A stretch of 64,000 nucleotides of DNA from Halotalea alkalilenta. Its GTDB lineage: Bacteria > Pseudomonadota > Gammaproteobacteria > Pseudomonadales > Halomonadaceae. Made by a program: the position numbers and the translations under genes. Under the pieces are notes generated by a model. It worked only from the letters and a program-made list of their open reading frames with translations. It did no database searches and had not been told where the DNA came from. The stretch is taken from contig NZ_CP015243.1 in assembly GCF_001648175.1 (NCBI RefSeq), forward strand, positions 4,216,001-4,280,000. Direction: 5' to 3'. Shown piece by piece: positions 18,606 to 28,482 of this stretch (its first letter is position 1; each line of letters starts with the position of its first letter).

Positions 18606-20009
18606 TCAGCGGCGAGGGAAACCGCCCATTCCGCCCATGCCCCCCATACCGCCGGGGCCACCGCCCCCGCCGAACATGCTGCTCATGCCGCGCATCATCT
18701 TCTGCATGCCGCCCTTCTTGCCCATTTTCTTCATCATCTTCTGCATCTGCTTGTGCTGCTTGAGCAGCCGGTTGAGCTCCGGGATCTGGGTACCGGAACC
18801 CGCGCAGATGCGACGTTTGCGCGAACCGTTGATCAGGTCGGGTTTACGCCGCTCGAACGGCGTCATCGAATTGATCATCGCCTCGAGTTTGCCGAACTCC
18901 TTCTCCGCGTTGCGGTTCTGCGCAAGCTCGGCCATCTGGCCCATGCCGGGCAGCTTCTCGAGCAGGCTACCCATACCCCCCATGTTCTTGAGCTGCTGGA
19001 GCTGATCGCGGAAATCCTCGAGATCGAAGCCCTCGCCCTTCTTGAGCTTCTTGGTCAGCTTGGCGGCCTTGCCCTTGTCGACGGTGCGCTCGGCCTCCTC
19101 GATCAGACTGAGGACATCACCCATGCCGAGAATGCGCGAGGCGATACGGTCGGGGTGGAAAGGCTCGAGGGCATCGGTCTTCTCGCCCATGCCGATGAAC
19201 TTGATCGGCTTGCCGGTGAGATGACGCACCGACAGCGCGGCCCCGCCACGGGCATCGCCATCGGCCTTGGTCAGGATCACACCGGTGAGCGGCAGCGCCT
19301 CGTGGAACGCCTTGGCGGTATTGGCGGCGTCCTGCCCGGTCATCGCGTCGACCACGAAGAGCGTCTCGGCGGGTTTGATCGCAGCGTGCAGCGCCTTGAT
19401 CTCGTCCATCATCTCGGCGTCGACGTGCAGACGACCAGCGGTGTCGACCAGCACCACATCGTGGAAGTGGATCTTGGCGTGGCGAATCGCCGCTTCGGCG
19501 ATCGCTACAGGGCGCTGCTCGGTGGTGGACGGGAAGAACTCCACCTCGACCTCTTCAGCGAGGCGCGCGAGCTGGTCGATCGCCGCCGGACGATAGACGT
19601 CCGCCGAGACCACCAGCACTTTCTTCTTCTCGCGCTCGCGCAGGAAGCGGGCGAGCTTGGCCACCGAGGTGGTCTTGCCCGCGCCCTGGAGACCAGCCAT
19701 CAGGATCACCGAAGGCGGGTGCTTGAGATCCAGCGGCGCGCTGCCCTCGCCCATGACCGCCTCGAGCTCCTGCTGGACGATCTTGACGAACTGCTGCCCT
19801 GGCGAAAGGCTCTTGGACACCTCCTGGCCGACCGCGCGCTCGCGCACCCGCTCGACGAAGGCTTTGACCACCGGCAGCGCGACATCGGCTTCGAGCAGCG
19901 CGCGGCGCACTTCACGCAATGTCTCCTGGACGTTCTCTTCGGTGAGCCTGGCCTGGCCGGTGATCGTGCGCAGCGTCCGCGACAGGCGATCGGACAAACT
20001 TTCGAACAT
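18606..20009 (-). CDS. ffh: Signal recognition particle protein Ffh (SRP54)
   Basis: 467 residues from the ATG at 20009, which has GGAGGC upstream; a TTG at 20021 is rejected. N domain (MFESLSDRLSRTLRTI), GTPase domain with GLQGAGKTT, DTAGR and TKADGDARGG, then the methionine-rich M domain that binds 4.5S RNA and signal sequences, ending in a Gly-Met repeat tail (GGMGGMGGMGG). It targets nascent membrane proteins to FtsY. It diverges from ypjD, a common arrangement in gammaproteobacteria. Confidence 0.96.
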   Translation of the reverse strand: MFESLSDRLSRTLRTITGQARLTEENVQETLREVRRALLEADVALPVVKAFVERVRERAVGQEVSKSLSPGQQFVKIVQQELEAVMGEGSAPLDLKHPPSVILMAGLQGAGKTTSVAKLARFLREREKKKVLVVSADVYRPAAIDQLARLAEEVEVEFFPSTTEQRPVAIAEAAIRHAKIHFHDVVLVDTAGRLHVDAEMMDEIKALHAAIKPAETLFVVDAMTGQDAANTAKAFHEALPLTGVILTKADGDARGGAALSVRHLTGKPIKFIGMGEKTDALEPFHPDRIASRILGMGDVLSLIEEAERTVDKGKAAKLTKKLKKGEGFDLEDFRDQLQQLKNMGGMGSLLEKLPGMGQMAELAQNRNAEKEFGKLEAMINSMTPFERRKPDLINGSRKRRICAGSGTQIPELNRLLKQHKQMQKMMKKMGKKGGMQKMMRGMSSMFGGGGGPGGMGGMGGMGGFPRR

Positions 20010-20261
20010 GGGCGCCTCCAAGGGCTGACGGCTAACGCGGGCCGTCGAGCGGAAATCTCGGTCGTGACCCGGCAGCGGCGCTTGGTAGCGATGCTTGGTA
20101 GCGATAGTGCTGGCCGATCACGACGACAGGTGCGTGATTATATCGTCTCCGGCGGCAGCTCTCCATCCGCCGCCTCGCCCGAGCACTTGCGAATGGTTAT
20201 AGTGACACAACCCTTGAAGGTCACTCATGACGCGCCAAAGGCGCGTGGACGCCATATCTGG

Positions 20262-21053
20262 ATGCATGCCGCACTGCCCTACGCCCTGCTTGCCGCTTTT
20301 CTCTATCTGTTTGCCGGCCTCTGGCAGGCCGCGGCACTCGCCCGAGCCTGCTCACCGCGCCCTGGGCTTGTGCGCACGACCGGCCTGCTCGCCGTCGCGC
20401 TCCATGCGCTGGTGCTCTATTTCGTGCTCTATCGCGATGGCGAACTCAACCTTGGCATGATCGAGACCCTGTCGCTGATCTGCTGGGTCATCGCCGTGCT
20501 GCTGCTGGGTGCCAGCCTGTTCTCCCCGACTCTCGCGCCAGGCGCGGCGCTGCTGCCATTCGCCGCGTTCAGCCTGATCGCCATGGTCGGCCTACCCGGA
20601 ACGCTGACCTACGCTTACTTCCCCCCTGGGGTGCTGGTCCATATCGCAAGCTCGACGCTCGCCTTCGCGCTGCTCTCGATCGCCGCGGTCCAAGCATTGC
20701 TGATCGCACTGCAGGACCATGCGCTGAAGACCAGGCGGCTGCGCGGCATCGTCCAGGCGCTGCCCGCGCTGACCCGAATGGAGCGCATGCTGTTCGAACT
20801 CATCACCCTGGGAATGGTGCTGCTGACGATTTCGATCGCCAGCGGTGCGCTGTTCGTCCACGACCTGTCCGCCCAGCACCTGACCCCGAAGACCCTGCTT
20901 TCACTGATGGCATGGGTGATCTTCGGCGTGCTGCTCTGGTGCCGCCGTTTCCACGGCTGGCGTGGACGTCGCGCGGTGCGCTGGACGCTGGTCGGCGCCG
21001 TGGTGCTGGTACTCGCCTACTTCGGCAGCCGGCTGCTGCTCGCCACGCGCTGA
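20262..21053 (+). CDS. ypjD: Inner-membrane protein YpjD, CcsA-like fold
   Basis: 263 residues from ATG 20262, the same length as E. coli YpjD; in-frame starts at 20193 (ATG) and 20202 (GTG) are possible. About eight hydrophobic helices with the cytochrome c assembly (CcsA/CcmC) family pattern (ETLSLICWVIAVLL, HIASSTLAFALLSIA, LITLGMVLLTISIASG). The biochemical role of YpjD is not well defined; a link with the CorB/CorC-type protein next door has been noted in several bacteria. The open frame continues far upstream opposite ffh, but that part is antisense and not coding. Confidence 0.85.
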   Translation: MHAALPYALLAAFLYLFAGLWQAAALARACSPRPGLVRTTGLLAVALHALVLYFVLYRDGELNLGMIETLSLICWVIAVLLLGASLFSPTLAPGAALLPFAAFSLIAMVGLPGTLTYAYFPPGVLVHIASSTLAFALLSIAAVQALLIALQDHALKTRRLRGIVQALPALTRMERMLFELITLGMVLLTISIASGALFVHDLSAQHLTPKTLLSLMAWVIFGVLLWCRRFHGWRGRRAVRWTLVGAVVLVLAYFGSRLLLATR

Positions 21054-21083
21054 GCTGGCAGCGATCGCCCTCGTGCATCCATC

Positions 21084-21107
21084 CTAGGGCGGGTTAACCC
21101 GCCCTAG
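21084..21107. repeat. Perfect 24-base palindrome between ypjD and the corB-like gene
   Basis: CTAGGGCGGGTT followed by its exact complement AACCCGCCCTAG, 30 bases after ypjD. There is no T tract on either side. Could act as a 3'-end hairpin or protein-binding site. Confidence 0.6.
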
Positions 21108-21265
21108 CTTAAGATTCCGGCCATCGGCTTGACGCCCCGAGGGCCAATCCCTAAAACCCCTCCAATCTCTTATGGAGTCACGATGACGCGCCAAGCTGCC
21201 GCCATGCCCCTCGCACCCTCGCGGATGCTCGACGCTTCATGCGCCAAGCGCCATGGAGCGGCTCG

Positions 21266-22546
21266 ATGAGCGAACTGCTGCTGTTGACGAGCGGGATAGT
21301 GCTGCTACTGGCGCTGTGCGCGTTCTTCTCCTTCGCGGAGATCGGCATGATGGCGGTCAATCGCTACCGGCTGCATCACCTCGCCGGAGAAGGGCATGTG
21401 GGGGCCAAGCGAGTGCTCGAGCTCGTCCGCCAGCCGGACAAGCTGCTGGGAGTGATCCTGATCGGCAATACCCTGGTCGGCAACCTCTCCGCTTCACTGG
21501 CCACCATGCTCGCGCTCAACTTCTTCGACGCGGGCTCGGCGCCGATCGTCGCGACCGTGCTGCTGACCATCGTGATGCTGATCTTCGGCGAAGTGATGCC
21601 CAAAACCTGGGCGGCGGTGAGCCCGGAGCAGGTTTCCTACCCCTGCGCACGGGTGCTGGGGCCGGCGCTGAAGATATGCATGCCGCTGGTGGTAATGGTC
21701 AACGGCATCTCCAACTGGCTGCTCAAGTTCTGCGGCCTGCACAAGGTCCAGGCCGACGCGACCTCGCTGTCGCCCGAGGAACTGCGCACCGTGGTCGGAG
21801 AGGCCGGCAGCCTGATTCCATCACGCAACCGTGCAATGCTGCTGTCGATCATCGACCTCAACAAGGCGACAGTGCGCAGCATCATGGTGCCACGCCATGA
21901 AATCGACGGCATCGACCTGGAGAGCGACGACGAATCGCTACGTCGACAGCTGACCCACAGCCAGCACACCCGGCTGCCGGTCTACAAAGGGGACGTCAAC
22001 AACGTCGTCGGACTGCTCCATGTGAGAAGCGCGGCGGCGATCCTGGGCCGGCCCGAGCGGCTGCGCGCCGAGATCGTCAACGCGGCCAGCGAGCCCTACT
22101 TCGTCCCTGAATCGACGCCGCTGCATACCCAGCTGCACTACTTTCAGAGTCAGCAGCGCCGTATCGCCCTGGTGGTCGACGAATATGGCGAAGTGATCGG
22201 ACTGGCCACCCTCGAGGACATCCTCGAGGAGATCGTCGGCGAGTTCACCACCCAGTCCCAGTCGCCCACGGACGGCATCCAGCCGTTCGAGGATGGCTAC
22301 CTGATCGAGGGCAGGGTGCCACTGCGCGAGATCAATCGGCTACTCGGCTGGTCACTGCCGGTCGATGGACCGCGAACGCTCAACGGGCTGATCGTCGAAC
22401 GACTCGAGACCTTCCCGGCGGGTCCGGTCTCGCTGATGTTGGGCGACTATCGTATCGAGGTGACCGACCTCGAAGACAACTTCATCGTCCGGGCGTACTG
22501 CGCGCCTCGCGCCAGCATCGCCGGCGCGAGGTCCCGCCCGGAGTAA
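21266..22546 (+). CDS. HlyC/CorC-family transporter (CorB/YfjD type)
   Basis: 426 residues from ATG 21266 (GGAG upstream). An N-terminal CNNM membrane domain of about four helices (CAFFSFAEIGMMAVNRYR, IGNTLVGNLSASLA, FGEVMPKTWAA), then a CBS pair (MVPRHEIDGIDLES; EVIGLATLEDILEEIVGEF) and a C-terminal CorC/HlyC domain. The family is linked to magnesium or cobalt efflux. E. coli YfjD is 428 residues and also sits next to ypjD and ffh. Confidence 0.88.
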   Translation: MSELLLLTSGIVLLLALCAFFSFAEIGMMAVNRYRLHHLAGEGHVGAKRVLELVRQPDKLLGVILIGNTLVGNLSASLATMLALNFFDAGSAPIVATVLLTIVMLIFGEVMPKTWAAVSPEQVSYPCARVLGPALKICMPLVVMVNGISNWLLKFCGLHKVQADATSLSPEELRTVVGEAGSLIPSRNRAMLLSIIDLNKATVRSIMVPRHEIDGIDLESDDESLRRQLTHSQHTRLPVYKGDVNNVVGLLHVRSAAAILGRPERLRAEIVNAASEPYFVPESTPLHTQLHYFQSQQRRIALVVDEYGEVIGLATLEDILEEIVGEFTTQSQSPTDGIQPFEDGYLIEGRVPLREINRLLGWSLPVDGPRTLNGLIVERLETFPAGPVSLMLGDYRIEVTDLEDNFIVRAYCAPRASIAGARSRPE

Positions 22547-22559
22547 CGGAGAACCGAGC

Positions 22560-22880
22560 ATGGCGATCGACAGGCTAGGTGCTCGACTGGGCGCGGCTTT
22601 TGCCGGGCTGACGCTGATTGCGCTAACTTGGAGCATAGCGCCCGCTCGAGCGGAGCTCGATCAGAACGATGCGTTGGATCTCACCGAACAGGGCAAGATT
22701 CTGCCGCTCGAGGAGATCATCGCCCAGGCGCGCCATTTTCATGAGGGAAAACTGATCGAAGCGATGCTCGAATATCATGCCCCGCACTACGTGTACCGGC
22801 TGGAAATACTCGACGAACACGGGCAGGTCTGGGACGTGCTCTTCGATGCGGCCTCGGGCGAACGAATCACCACGGAATAG
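22560..22880 (+). CDS. Small periplasmic PepSY-domain protein
   Basis: 106 residues. Residues 1-31 form a signal peptide (hydrophobic core ending PARA). The rest is one PepSY-type domain (LPLEEIIAQARHFHEGKLIEA, VYRLEILDEHGQVWDVLFDA, SGERI). PepSY proteins often inhibit proteases or act as sensory partners. It begins 13 bases after the CorB-like gene and ends 12 bases before a response regulator, so it may supply a periplasmic input to that two-component system. Confidence 0.82.
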   Translation: MAIDRLGARLGAAFAGLTLIALTWSIAPARAELDQNDALDLTEQGKILPLEEIIAQARHFHEGKLIEAMLEYHAPHYVYRLEILDEHGQVWDVLFDAASGERITTE

Positions 22881-22892
22881 GAACGGACCGAT

Positions 22893-23582
22893 ATGCGACT
22901 CCTGCTGGTCGAAGACAACGTACCGCTCGCCGACGAACTCAACACCCTGTTCACCCAGAATGGCTATGCCGTGGACTGGTGCACGGATGGCCGCGACGCT
23001 GCGGTGATGGCGCTCAACATTCCTTTCGACATGATCGTGCTCGATCTCGGGCTGCCCGGCCGTCCCGGCCTTCAGCTGCTCGAGGAGTGGCGCGAGAACG
23101 GCCTCGACACCCCGATCCTGATCCTCACCGCCCGGACCAGCTGGAGCGAGCGGATCACCGGGCTGCGCGCCGGCGCCGACGATTACCTGCCGAAGCCCTT
23201 CCATCCCGACGAGCTGCTGCTGCGCCTCCAAGGGCTGATGCGCCGCCGCCACGGCCAGAGGCCGACGCCCAAGCTCTCGGTCGCAGGCGTGGTGCTCGAC
23301 GAGGCCAGCCAGAGCGCGACCACCGAGGCCGGCGGCGACAAGCAGGTCAACCTGACCCGCGCCGAGTTCGCCATCCTGCGCTACATGATGCTGCATCCCG
23401 AACACGTGATCCCCAAGGATCGACTGCTCGACCACCTCTACGACAGCGAGCACGAACGCAATCCGAACGTGGTCGAGGTGCACATCAACCACCTGCGCCA
23501 GAAGCTGGGGCGCGGCGTGATCATCACCCAGCGAGGACAGGGCTATCGTTTCGGCGGCAGCAGCCGCGAAGATAATCAGTGA
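22893..23582 (+). CDS. OmpR/PhoB-family response regulator (PhoP/QseB-like)
   Basis: 229 residues. Receiver domain with phospho-acceptor Asp51 ([10 protein letters not shown]), Thr79 and Lys101 (PKPF), then a winged-helix DNA-binding domain ([34 protein letters not shown]). Its stop overlaps the GTG start of the sensor kinase (GTGA), so the two are translationally coupled. Closest in style to PhoP/QseB regulators; the signal is not known from sequence. Confidence 0.92.
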   Translation: MRLLLVEDNVPLADELNTLFTQNGYAVDWCTDGRDAAVMALNIPFDMIVLDLGLPGRPGLQLLEEWRENGLDTPILILTARTSWSERITGLRAGADDYLPKPFHPDELLLRLQGLMRRRHGQRPTPKLSVAGVVLDEASQSATTEAGGDKQVNLTRAEFAILRYMMLHPEHVIPKDRLLDHLYDSEHERNPNVVEVHINHLRQKLGRGVIITQRGQGYRFGGSSREDNQ

Positions 23583-24955
23583 TCTCGCTGACCCGGCGGC
23601 TCGCGCTGGGGCTCCTGCTCGCAGGTCTGGCGGTGATGTTCCTCCTCGCGCACGGCAGCGTGCTGCTGTTCGACCATGCCTTTCGCGACTATCTCGGCGA
23701 GCGGCTGCGCGAGGACGCGGAGGGCATCGTCGCCGAGGCGCTCGACGAGCAGGACCGGGTCGATCTCGATCGGCTGCCGTTTCGCGAGTCCTATAGCCGG
23801 GTCTATGCAGGCAGCTATTTCAGCCTGAGAGTCGACGGCGGCGAGGAGATTCGCTCTCGCTCCCTATGGGACCACCGCTTGCCGAACGTAGGCGAAGGGC
23901 TCGCCGAACGCCTGCTGCCTGGCCCGGAAGGCCAGGCGCTGCTGGTGTGGAGCGGCGCCTACAGCCGCGCCGGCCACGAATTCGAAATCACTACCGCGCT
24001 CGACTACACCCCGGTGACCCAGCGGCTCAACTGGCTGCGGCTTTCCATCTGGCTGCTCGGCGGACTGCTCGCGGTACTGCTGGTCGTGATCCAGCAGCAC
24101 GTCATCCGCCTCGGCATGCGCCCGCTCGGACGCCTGCGCAGCGAGCTGGCACTGATCAACGATGGTCACCGGATGAAGATCGAGACCCAGGTACCGGAGG
24201 AGATCGAGCCGGTGGTGGTCGAGCTCAACCACCAGCTGGAGCGGATCGAGAAAGTCCTCAACCGCTCTCGTGATGGGATCAGCAACCTGGGGCACGCGCT
24301 GAAAACGCCGCTGGCGGTGATGGAGACCCTGCTCGCCCGTCGCGAACTCAGCCAGCATCCGGAACTGCGTGACGGACTACGCAACCGGCTCGACGATATC
24401 CATCGCCTGGTCGAGCGAGAACTGCAGCGCGCGCGACTCGATACCCGGGACAACTCCCACACCACGCGCTTTCATCCCGACACCGAGCTGCCGCCGCTGA
24501 TCGACACCCTTGGCGAGATCTACCATCACATTCATTTCGACTATCGCATCGACGGCGTGCCCAACGCACTGCCCTGGGATGGGGAGGACATGCTCGAGGT
24601 CCTCGGCAATCTGCTCGATAACGCCGGCAAGTGGGCCAAGAGCGAGGCTCGTCTCACCCTGAGCGTCGCTCGCGGCCAGCTGATCATGGAAGTGGATGAC
24701 GACGGCCCGGGGATCAGCCCGGAGTATCGCGACGAAGTGATCCACCGTGGCACACGACTGGATGAAAAGGTGGCCGGCCACGGCCTCGGGCTCGGCATCG
24801 TCGAACAGGTGGTCGCCTATCACGGCGGAGAGATGGCGCTCGCCGACAGTCCCTTGGGCGGGCTCAAGGTGAGAATCCAACTGCCGATGCCGATCGAGGA
24901 GCCGGAGCGTCAGCCTCGCCGCCGCCGACGGGGCCAGAAGGGCAACAAGGCCTGA
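23579..24955 (+). CDS. Two-component sensor histidine kinase (PhoQ/QseC-like)
   Basis: 458 residues, GTG start overlapping the regulator stop. First membrane helix (about 8-32), a periplasmic domain of about 125 residues, second helix (about 152-175), a HAMP-like linker, phospho-acceptor His239 ([13 protein letters not shown]), N box ([13 protein letters not shown]) and G boxes ([16 protein letters not shown]). The HALKTP form of the H box is that of the PhoQ group. The tail is basic (RRRRRGQKG). The PepSY protein two genes upstream is a plausible periplasmic partner. Confidence 0.92.
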   Translation: MISLTRRLALGLLLAGLAVMFLLAHGSVLLFDHAFRDYLGERLREDAEGIVAEALDEQDRVDLDRLPFRESYSRVYAGSYFSLRVDGGEEIRSRSLWDHRLPNVGEGLAERLLPGPEGQALLVWSGAYSRAGHEFEITTALDYTPVTQRLNWLRLSIWLLGGLLAVLLVVIQQHVIRLGMRPLGRLRSELALINDGHRMKIETQVPEEIEPVVVELNHQLERIEKVLNRSRDGISNLGHALKTPLAVMETLLARRELSQHPELRDGLRNRLDDIHRLVERELQRARLDTRDNSHTTRFHPDTELPPLIDTLGEIYHHIHFDYRIDGVPNALPWDGEDMLEVLGNLLDNAGKWAKSEARLTLSVARGQLIMEVDDDGPGISPEYRDEVIHRGTRLDEKVAGHGLGLGIVEQVVAYHGGEMALADSPLGGLKVRIQLPMPIEEPERQPRRRRRGQKGNKA

Positions 24956-24980
24956 GCTACCCTTCTGACAATCATACGAA

Positions 24981-25016
24981 GCGATGGCCAGGCGGATCTC
25001 CCCGCCTGGCCATCGC
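24981..25016. terminator. Hairpin between convergent sensor kinase and acyltransferase genes
   Basis: A perfect 15-bp stem (24981-24995 with 25002-25016) around a 6-base loop in the 75-base gap between two convergent genes. There is no T run on either side; probably a shared 3'-end structure. Confidence 0.6.
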
Positions 25017-25030
25017 CGTTCATCAATCAG

Positions 25031-26949
25031 TCAGCGCTGCTCGTCGAGCCGCTGCTTGAGTCTCACCACCTCCAGCCGCAGGTGATGGCGATCGATGCAG
25101 GTGGCCGGCAGCGGTGCGCCGAAGCCAAGCCTCACTCGCCGACGTAGCCGTCTCGGCCAGCGCTTGAACGGACGCCCGGCGTGATAGGAGCCCCAAGAGC
25201 CCCACAGCCCCGAAATCGCCGCAGGCACCACAGGCACCGGGTCACGGCGCAGGATGAGTTCCACCCCGCGACGGAACTCGTTGACACTCCCGTCCCGGGT
25301 CAGCCGTCCCTCGGGAAAGAGCATCACCACCTCGCCATTGCGCAGCGCCATGCTGACTTCGTTCAGCGCCCGGCGCAAATCGGTCGGGCTGCGCTTGTCG
25401 AGATCGACCGGGATCGCCCCGACGATCCGACAGAACCAGTTGATCCAGGGCGATTCATAAGCCGGGCTGTCCATCATGAAGCGCAGCGGGCGAGGGCTGG
25501 TACCGCCTAGCATCAGCGCGTCCATATAGCTCACGTGGTTGCAGACGACTATCGCAGGCCCTGAGTCGGGAATGTGGCGACGCCCCTCGAGACTCAGCCG
25601 ATAACCCAAGCGCAGCGCGATGAATATGCAGATCCGCAAAAGCGGCCGCGGACGAGCCACCGAACAGGTTACCCCGACCGCCAACGAGATCGCCGCGATC
25701 AGAGTGAAGTACCAGTTCAACGAGGCGCCTAATACGCTCAGCACCAGGATGCCGAGTCCCGCGGCGAGGATCATGAACAATGCGTTAAGCACATTGTTGG
25801 CGGCGATCATTCGCGCTCGCTCGCCCTCGTCGCTACCGATCTGGACGATCAGGTAGAGCGGCACGATGTAGAGCCCTCCCCCGATGCCGATCAGTACCAG
25901 GTCGGCGAACATCCACCATAGTCGCGGCTCGCCCACCAGCTCACCGAGCCCTCTGAGCGTTTCATCGCCGCCGAACGGACTATGGTGGGCGAAGTCGAAA
26001 CCGCCCAGGGCGATCAACAGCGCGCCGAGAGGGATCAGCCCCACTTCGAGACGCCCGGCCGACAGCCTCGCGCAAACCAGCGAGCCGAGACCGATACCAA
26101 TCGCGAACGCTGCGAGCAGGAAGCTGACCACGCCGCCGTCGCCGCCGATGATCACATCGACCCACAGAGGCAGCTGGGTCAGATAGCTGGTACCCAGCAG
26201 CCAGAAGATGCTGATGCCGAGCAGAGCACGAAAGATCCGCGGCTGCCGCCAGGCCGAGCTCAACACTTCCCGGCTGAGCTTGAGCGGTCGCCAGGTGACC
26301 CGCTGCGAACTCACCGGCGGCGCGCTCGGAACCTGGTAACCCGCGATCAGGCCACAGAGCGACACCAGTACCAGCGTTGCCCCCATCGCCCATACCGAAA
26401 TTCCCTCCGGCAGTGCGACCAGCCCCCCGCGAGCAGCGTGCCGAGCAGAATCGCCATGAAGGTGCCCATCTCGACCCAAGCGTTGGCGTTGACCAAGCGG
26501 GAGCGCGGCACGTGCTGGGGCAGGATCGCGTACTTGACCGGGCCGAACAGCGCCGCCTGGACGCCTGCCAGGAACAAAAGCGAAAGGAGCGCGACGAAGG
26601 CCTGGAACCAGATCATCACCGCCGCCGCGAGCATGGTCATCAATTCCAGCCATTTCAGCGCGCGGATCAAGCGGCGCTTGTCTACCGCATCGGCCAGCGC
26701 TCCACCCCATGCGGAGAAAAGCAGGAAAGGAAGGATGAAGAGCCCAGCGGCGAGGTTGTTGACCAGCCCAGCGTCCCAACCGTGCATCGGCACGGCGACA
26801 AAGGTGAGCAACAGCAACAGAAGCTGCTTGTAGACGTTGTCGTTGAAGGCACCGAGCGCCTGGGTCCAGAAGAAGGGCGCGAAGTGGCGCGACCCCATCA
26901 GCCCAGGTGCGCTCGCATCAAGAGCGTCGATCTCGGGCCTTACGTTCAT
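25031..26949 (-). pseudogene. LplT-like MFS transporter fused to PlsC acyltransferase, broken by a 1-base frameshift
   Basis: Two overlapping frames together give one protein of about 639 residues. The N-terminal frame (start 26949) encodes MFS helices up to GTLLAGG; the continuation LVALPEGIS lies one base out of frame. The break is in a run of six G (plus-strand C run 26423-26428); a seventh G would restore the frame. The C-terminal half has the glycerolipid acyltransferase motifs NHVSYMD (H-X4-D) and FPEGRLTRDG. Intact relatives flip and re-acylate lysophospholipids at the inner membrane. It overlaps the tetR stop by four bases. The defect could be real, a sequencing error or a slippery site. 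Confidence 0.85.
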
Positions 26950-27560
26950 GGGCTCAACGAGCGCGCACCGAGCGCGGCGAGGGTCATGGCGAGCAGTTGG
27001 TCGAGCAGATCGGTGACCTCGACCGGGCGCCCCTGGCTATAGCCGAGACGCTGGGTCATACCCAGCTGGACCAGACCGTGGACGCTGCCCCAGAGGGTAC
27101 GGGCGAGGCGATTGGCATCGGCCTCATTGAGCCCGGGACGCAGCTCACAAAGGGTCGCCTCAACGCGCACGAACAGTGCTTCGATCGCCTGGCTCTGGCG
27201 CTGGTCGAGTTCGCCCTCCTGGGCCAGCGGATACTCGAACAGCAGCTGCCAACGGTGCGGATGCTTACTGGCGAAATGCCAATAAGCATGGGCCAGGGCA
27301 CCGAGACGCTCCTGCGGCGCAGCGGAGGCGCTAAGCTCGATACCCTCGCTCAGCGCCTTCAAGGTCTCGACATTGACGTACTGGAGGAGATTGTTGAAGC
27401 TGCCGTACAGTTTCAACAGGGTGCTGGGTGCACAGCCAATCTCCCGCGCCAGGGCGCGCAGGGAAAGCGAGTGAGCTGGCTGAGTATTGAGCCATTCGTC
27501 ACACGCAGCCATCACCTGTGCATGCAACGCCTCTGGTGCATGCTGCCGTGGACGAGCCAT
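26946..27560 (-). CDS. TetR-family transcriptional regulator
   Basis: 204 residues from ATG 27560 (AGGGG upstream); the longer open frame to 27854 is antisense to the SRAP gene and is rejected. The N-terminal helix-turn-helix (LSLRALAREIGCAPSTLLKLY) is followed by an all-helical ligand and dimer domain with the RWQLLFEYPL and WGSVHGLVQL patterns of the TetR C-terminal WHG group. It is cotranscribed (ATGA overlap) with the MFS-acyltransferase, so it likely regulates phospholipid turnover genes including itself. Confidence 0.87.
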   Translation of the reverse strand: MARPRQHAPEALHAQVMAACDEWLNTQPAHSLSLRALAREIGCAPSTLLKLYGSFNNLLQYVNVETLKALSEGIELSASAAPQERLGALAHAYWHFASKHPHRWQLLFEYPLAQEGELDQRQSQAIEALFVRVEATLCELRPGLNEADANRLARTLWGSVHGLVQLGMTQRLGYSQGRPVEVTDLLDQLLAMTLAALGARSLSP

Positions 27561-27569
27561 CGTCGACCC

Positions 27570-27580
27570 CTGATAATCAG
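27570..27580. promoter_or_regulatory. Possible TetR operator
   Basis: The 11-base palindrome CTGATAATCAG lies 10 bases upstream of the tetR start, partly over its ribosome site. It is short and its role is inferred from position only. Confidence 0.3.
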
Positions 27581-27706
27581 AAAGCGTGCAGTTTAACATA
27601 GAGAAACACTGTTTCCGTAGCATATCGACACACTCCGCAAACGCAACACCTCGATTGTCTCGAACGCTGCGCGCGAGTTGCCGCGTCCTAACCTCAAGGA
27701 GACCGC

Positions 27707-28402
27707 ATGGCGGGCCGCCTACATGTCGATCATATCGACCTTGCCACGCTTTGTGCTCCACTCGTCCCGCGCATCCGCCAACCGCTGGTAAGAAGCCCCA
27801 ACCTCGCGCCGCGCAGGCCGCTGTCGATGCTGCGCTTCGCGCCTGAAACACCATCGACCGATAGTTTGGAACTGGCCGAGGCGTTCTGGGGTCTCACTCC
27901 GGCCTGGCTCGAGGTGCTCGATCACGCCCCCCACTGTGCCCGTGCCGAATCCCTCGAGCAGCGCCCGATGTTCCGGGAAGCGTTTCTATCCCGACGCTGC
28001 GCGATACCGGTCACGGGTATCTATGCATGGGTGGCGGGAGCTCGGGGCAAGCAGCCGTTTCTGATCACCCGGGTGGATCGCTCGCCGCTGCTGCTCGCTG
28101 CCATCTGGTGCGGCTATCCACGCCCAGGGGAGAGCGGCTTCGACTCCACCGCGCTGGTCACCGTACCGACGCAGGGAGCGATCACACCGCTCAGCGACCG
28201 ACTTCCTGCGTTGCTCGATGGGGAGCGGCTGCATGCCTGGCTCTCCCCGTCGACGCCGATGGGCGAGGCGCGAGCGCTGCTCGCGCCAGCCGCGCCAGGG
28301 GCTCTCGGCGCCTTTCCAGTCGAGCGCGCGATCAATGATCCGCGCTGCCAGGAATGGCACTGCGCCCGGCCGATCGGCCCGATGCGCATCGATAGGGCTT
28401 GA
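27707..28402 (+). CDS. SRAP-domain (YedK/HMCES-like) paralogue lacking catalytic residues
   Basis: 231 residues, AGGAGACCGC before the ATG. The SRAP fold is recognisable from MAGRL, ARAESLEQRPMFREAF, RRCAIPVTGIYAW and LSDRLPALL. Every residue used to crosslink abasic sites is changed: Cys2 is Ala2 (MAGR for MCGR), the Asn of NARAE is Cys77, the Glu of FYEW is Ala107, and the His of HDRMP is Ser163. The frame is intact, so it is not obvious decay. It may bind DNA without crosslinking, or do something else. Its neighbour is a protease gene 80 bases downstream. Confidence 0.85.
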   Translation: MAGRLHVDHIDLATLCAPLVPRIRQPLVRSPNLAPRRPLSMLRFAPETPSTDSLELAEAFWGLTPAWLEVLDHAPHCARAESLEQRPMFREAFLSRRCAIPVTGIYAWVAGARGKQPFLITRVDRSPLLLAAIWCGYPRPGESGFDSTALVTVPTQGAITPLSDRLPALLDGERLHAWLSPSTPMGEARALLAPAAPGALGAFPVERAINDPRCQEWHCARPIGPMRIDRA

Positions 28403-28482
28403 AGCGACACCGTTCGAACATCGGGCAAGGCGATCTCCACCGTATCACCGGCCTCCAACAAGACTACGGATCAGGAAAAAGC

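Noticed and set aside
18753..20261. N-terminal 500-codon extension of ypjD across ffh
   Set aside because: It is antisense to ffh. The membrane protein begins at 20262 and has the normal length from there.
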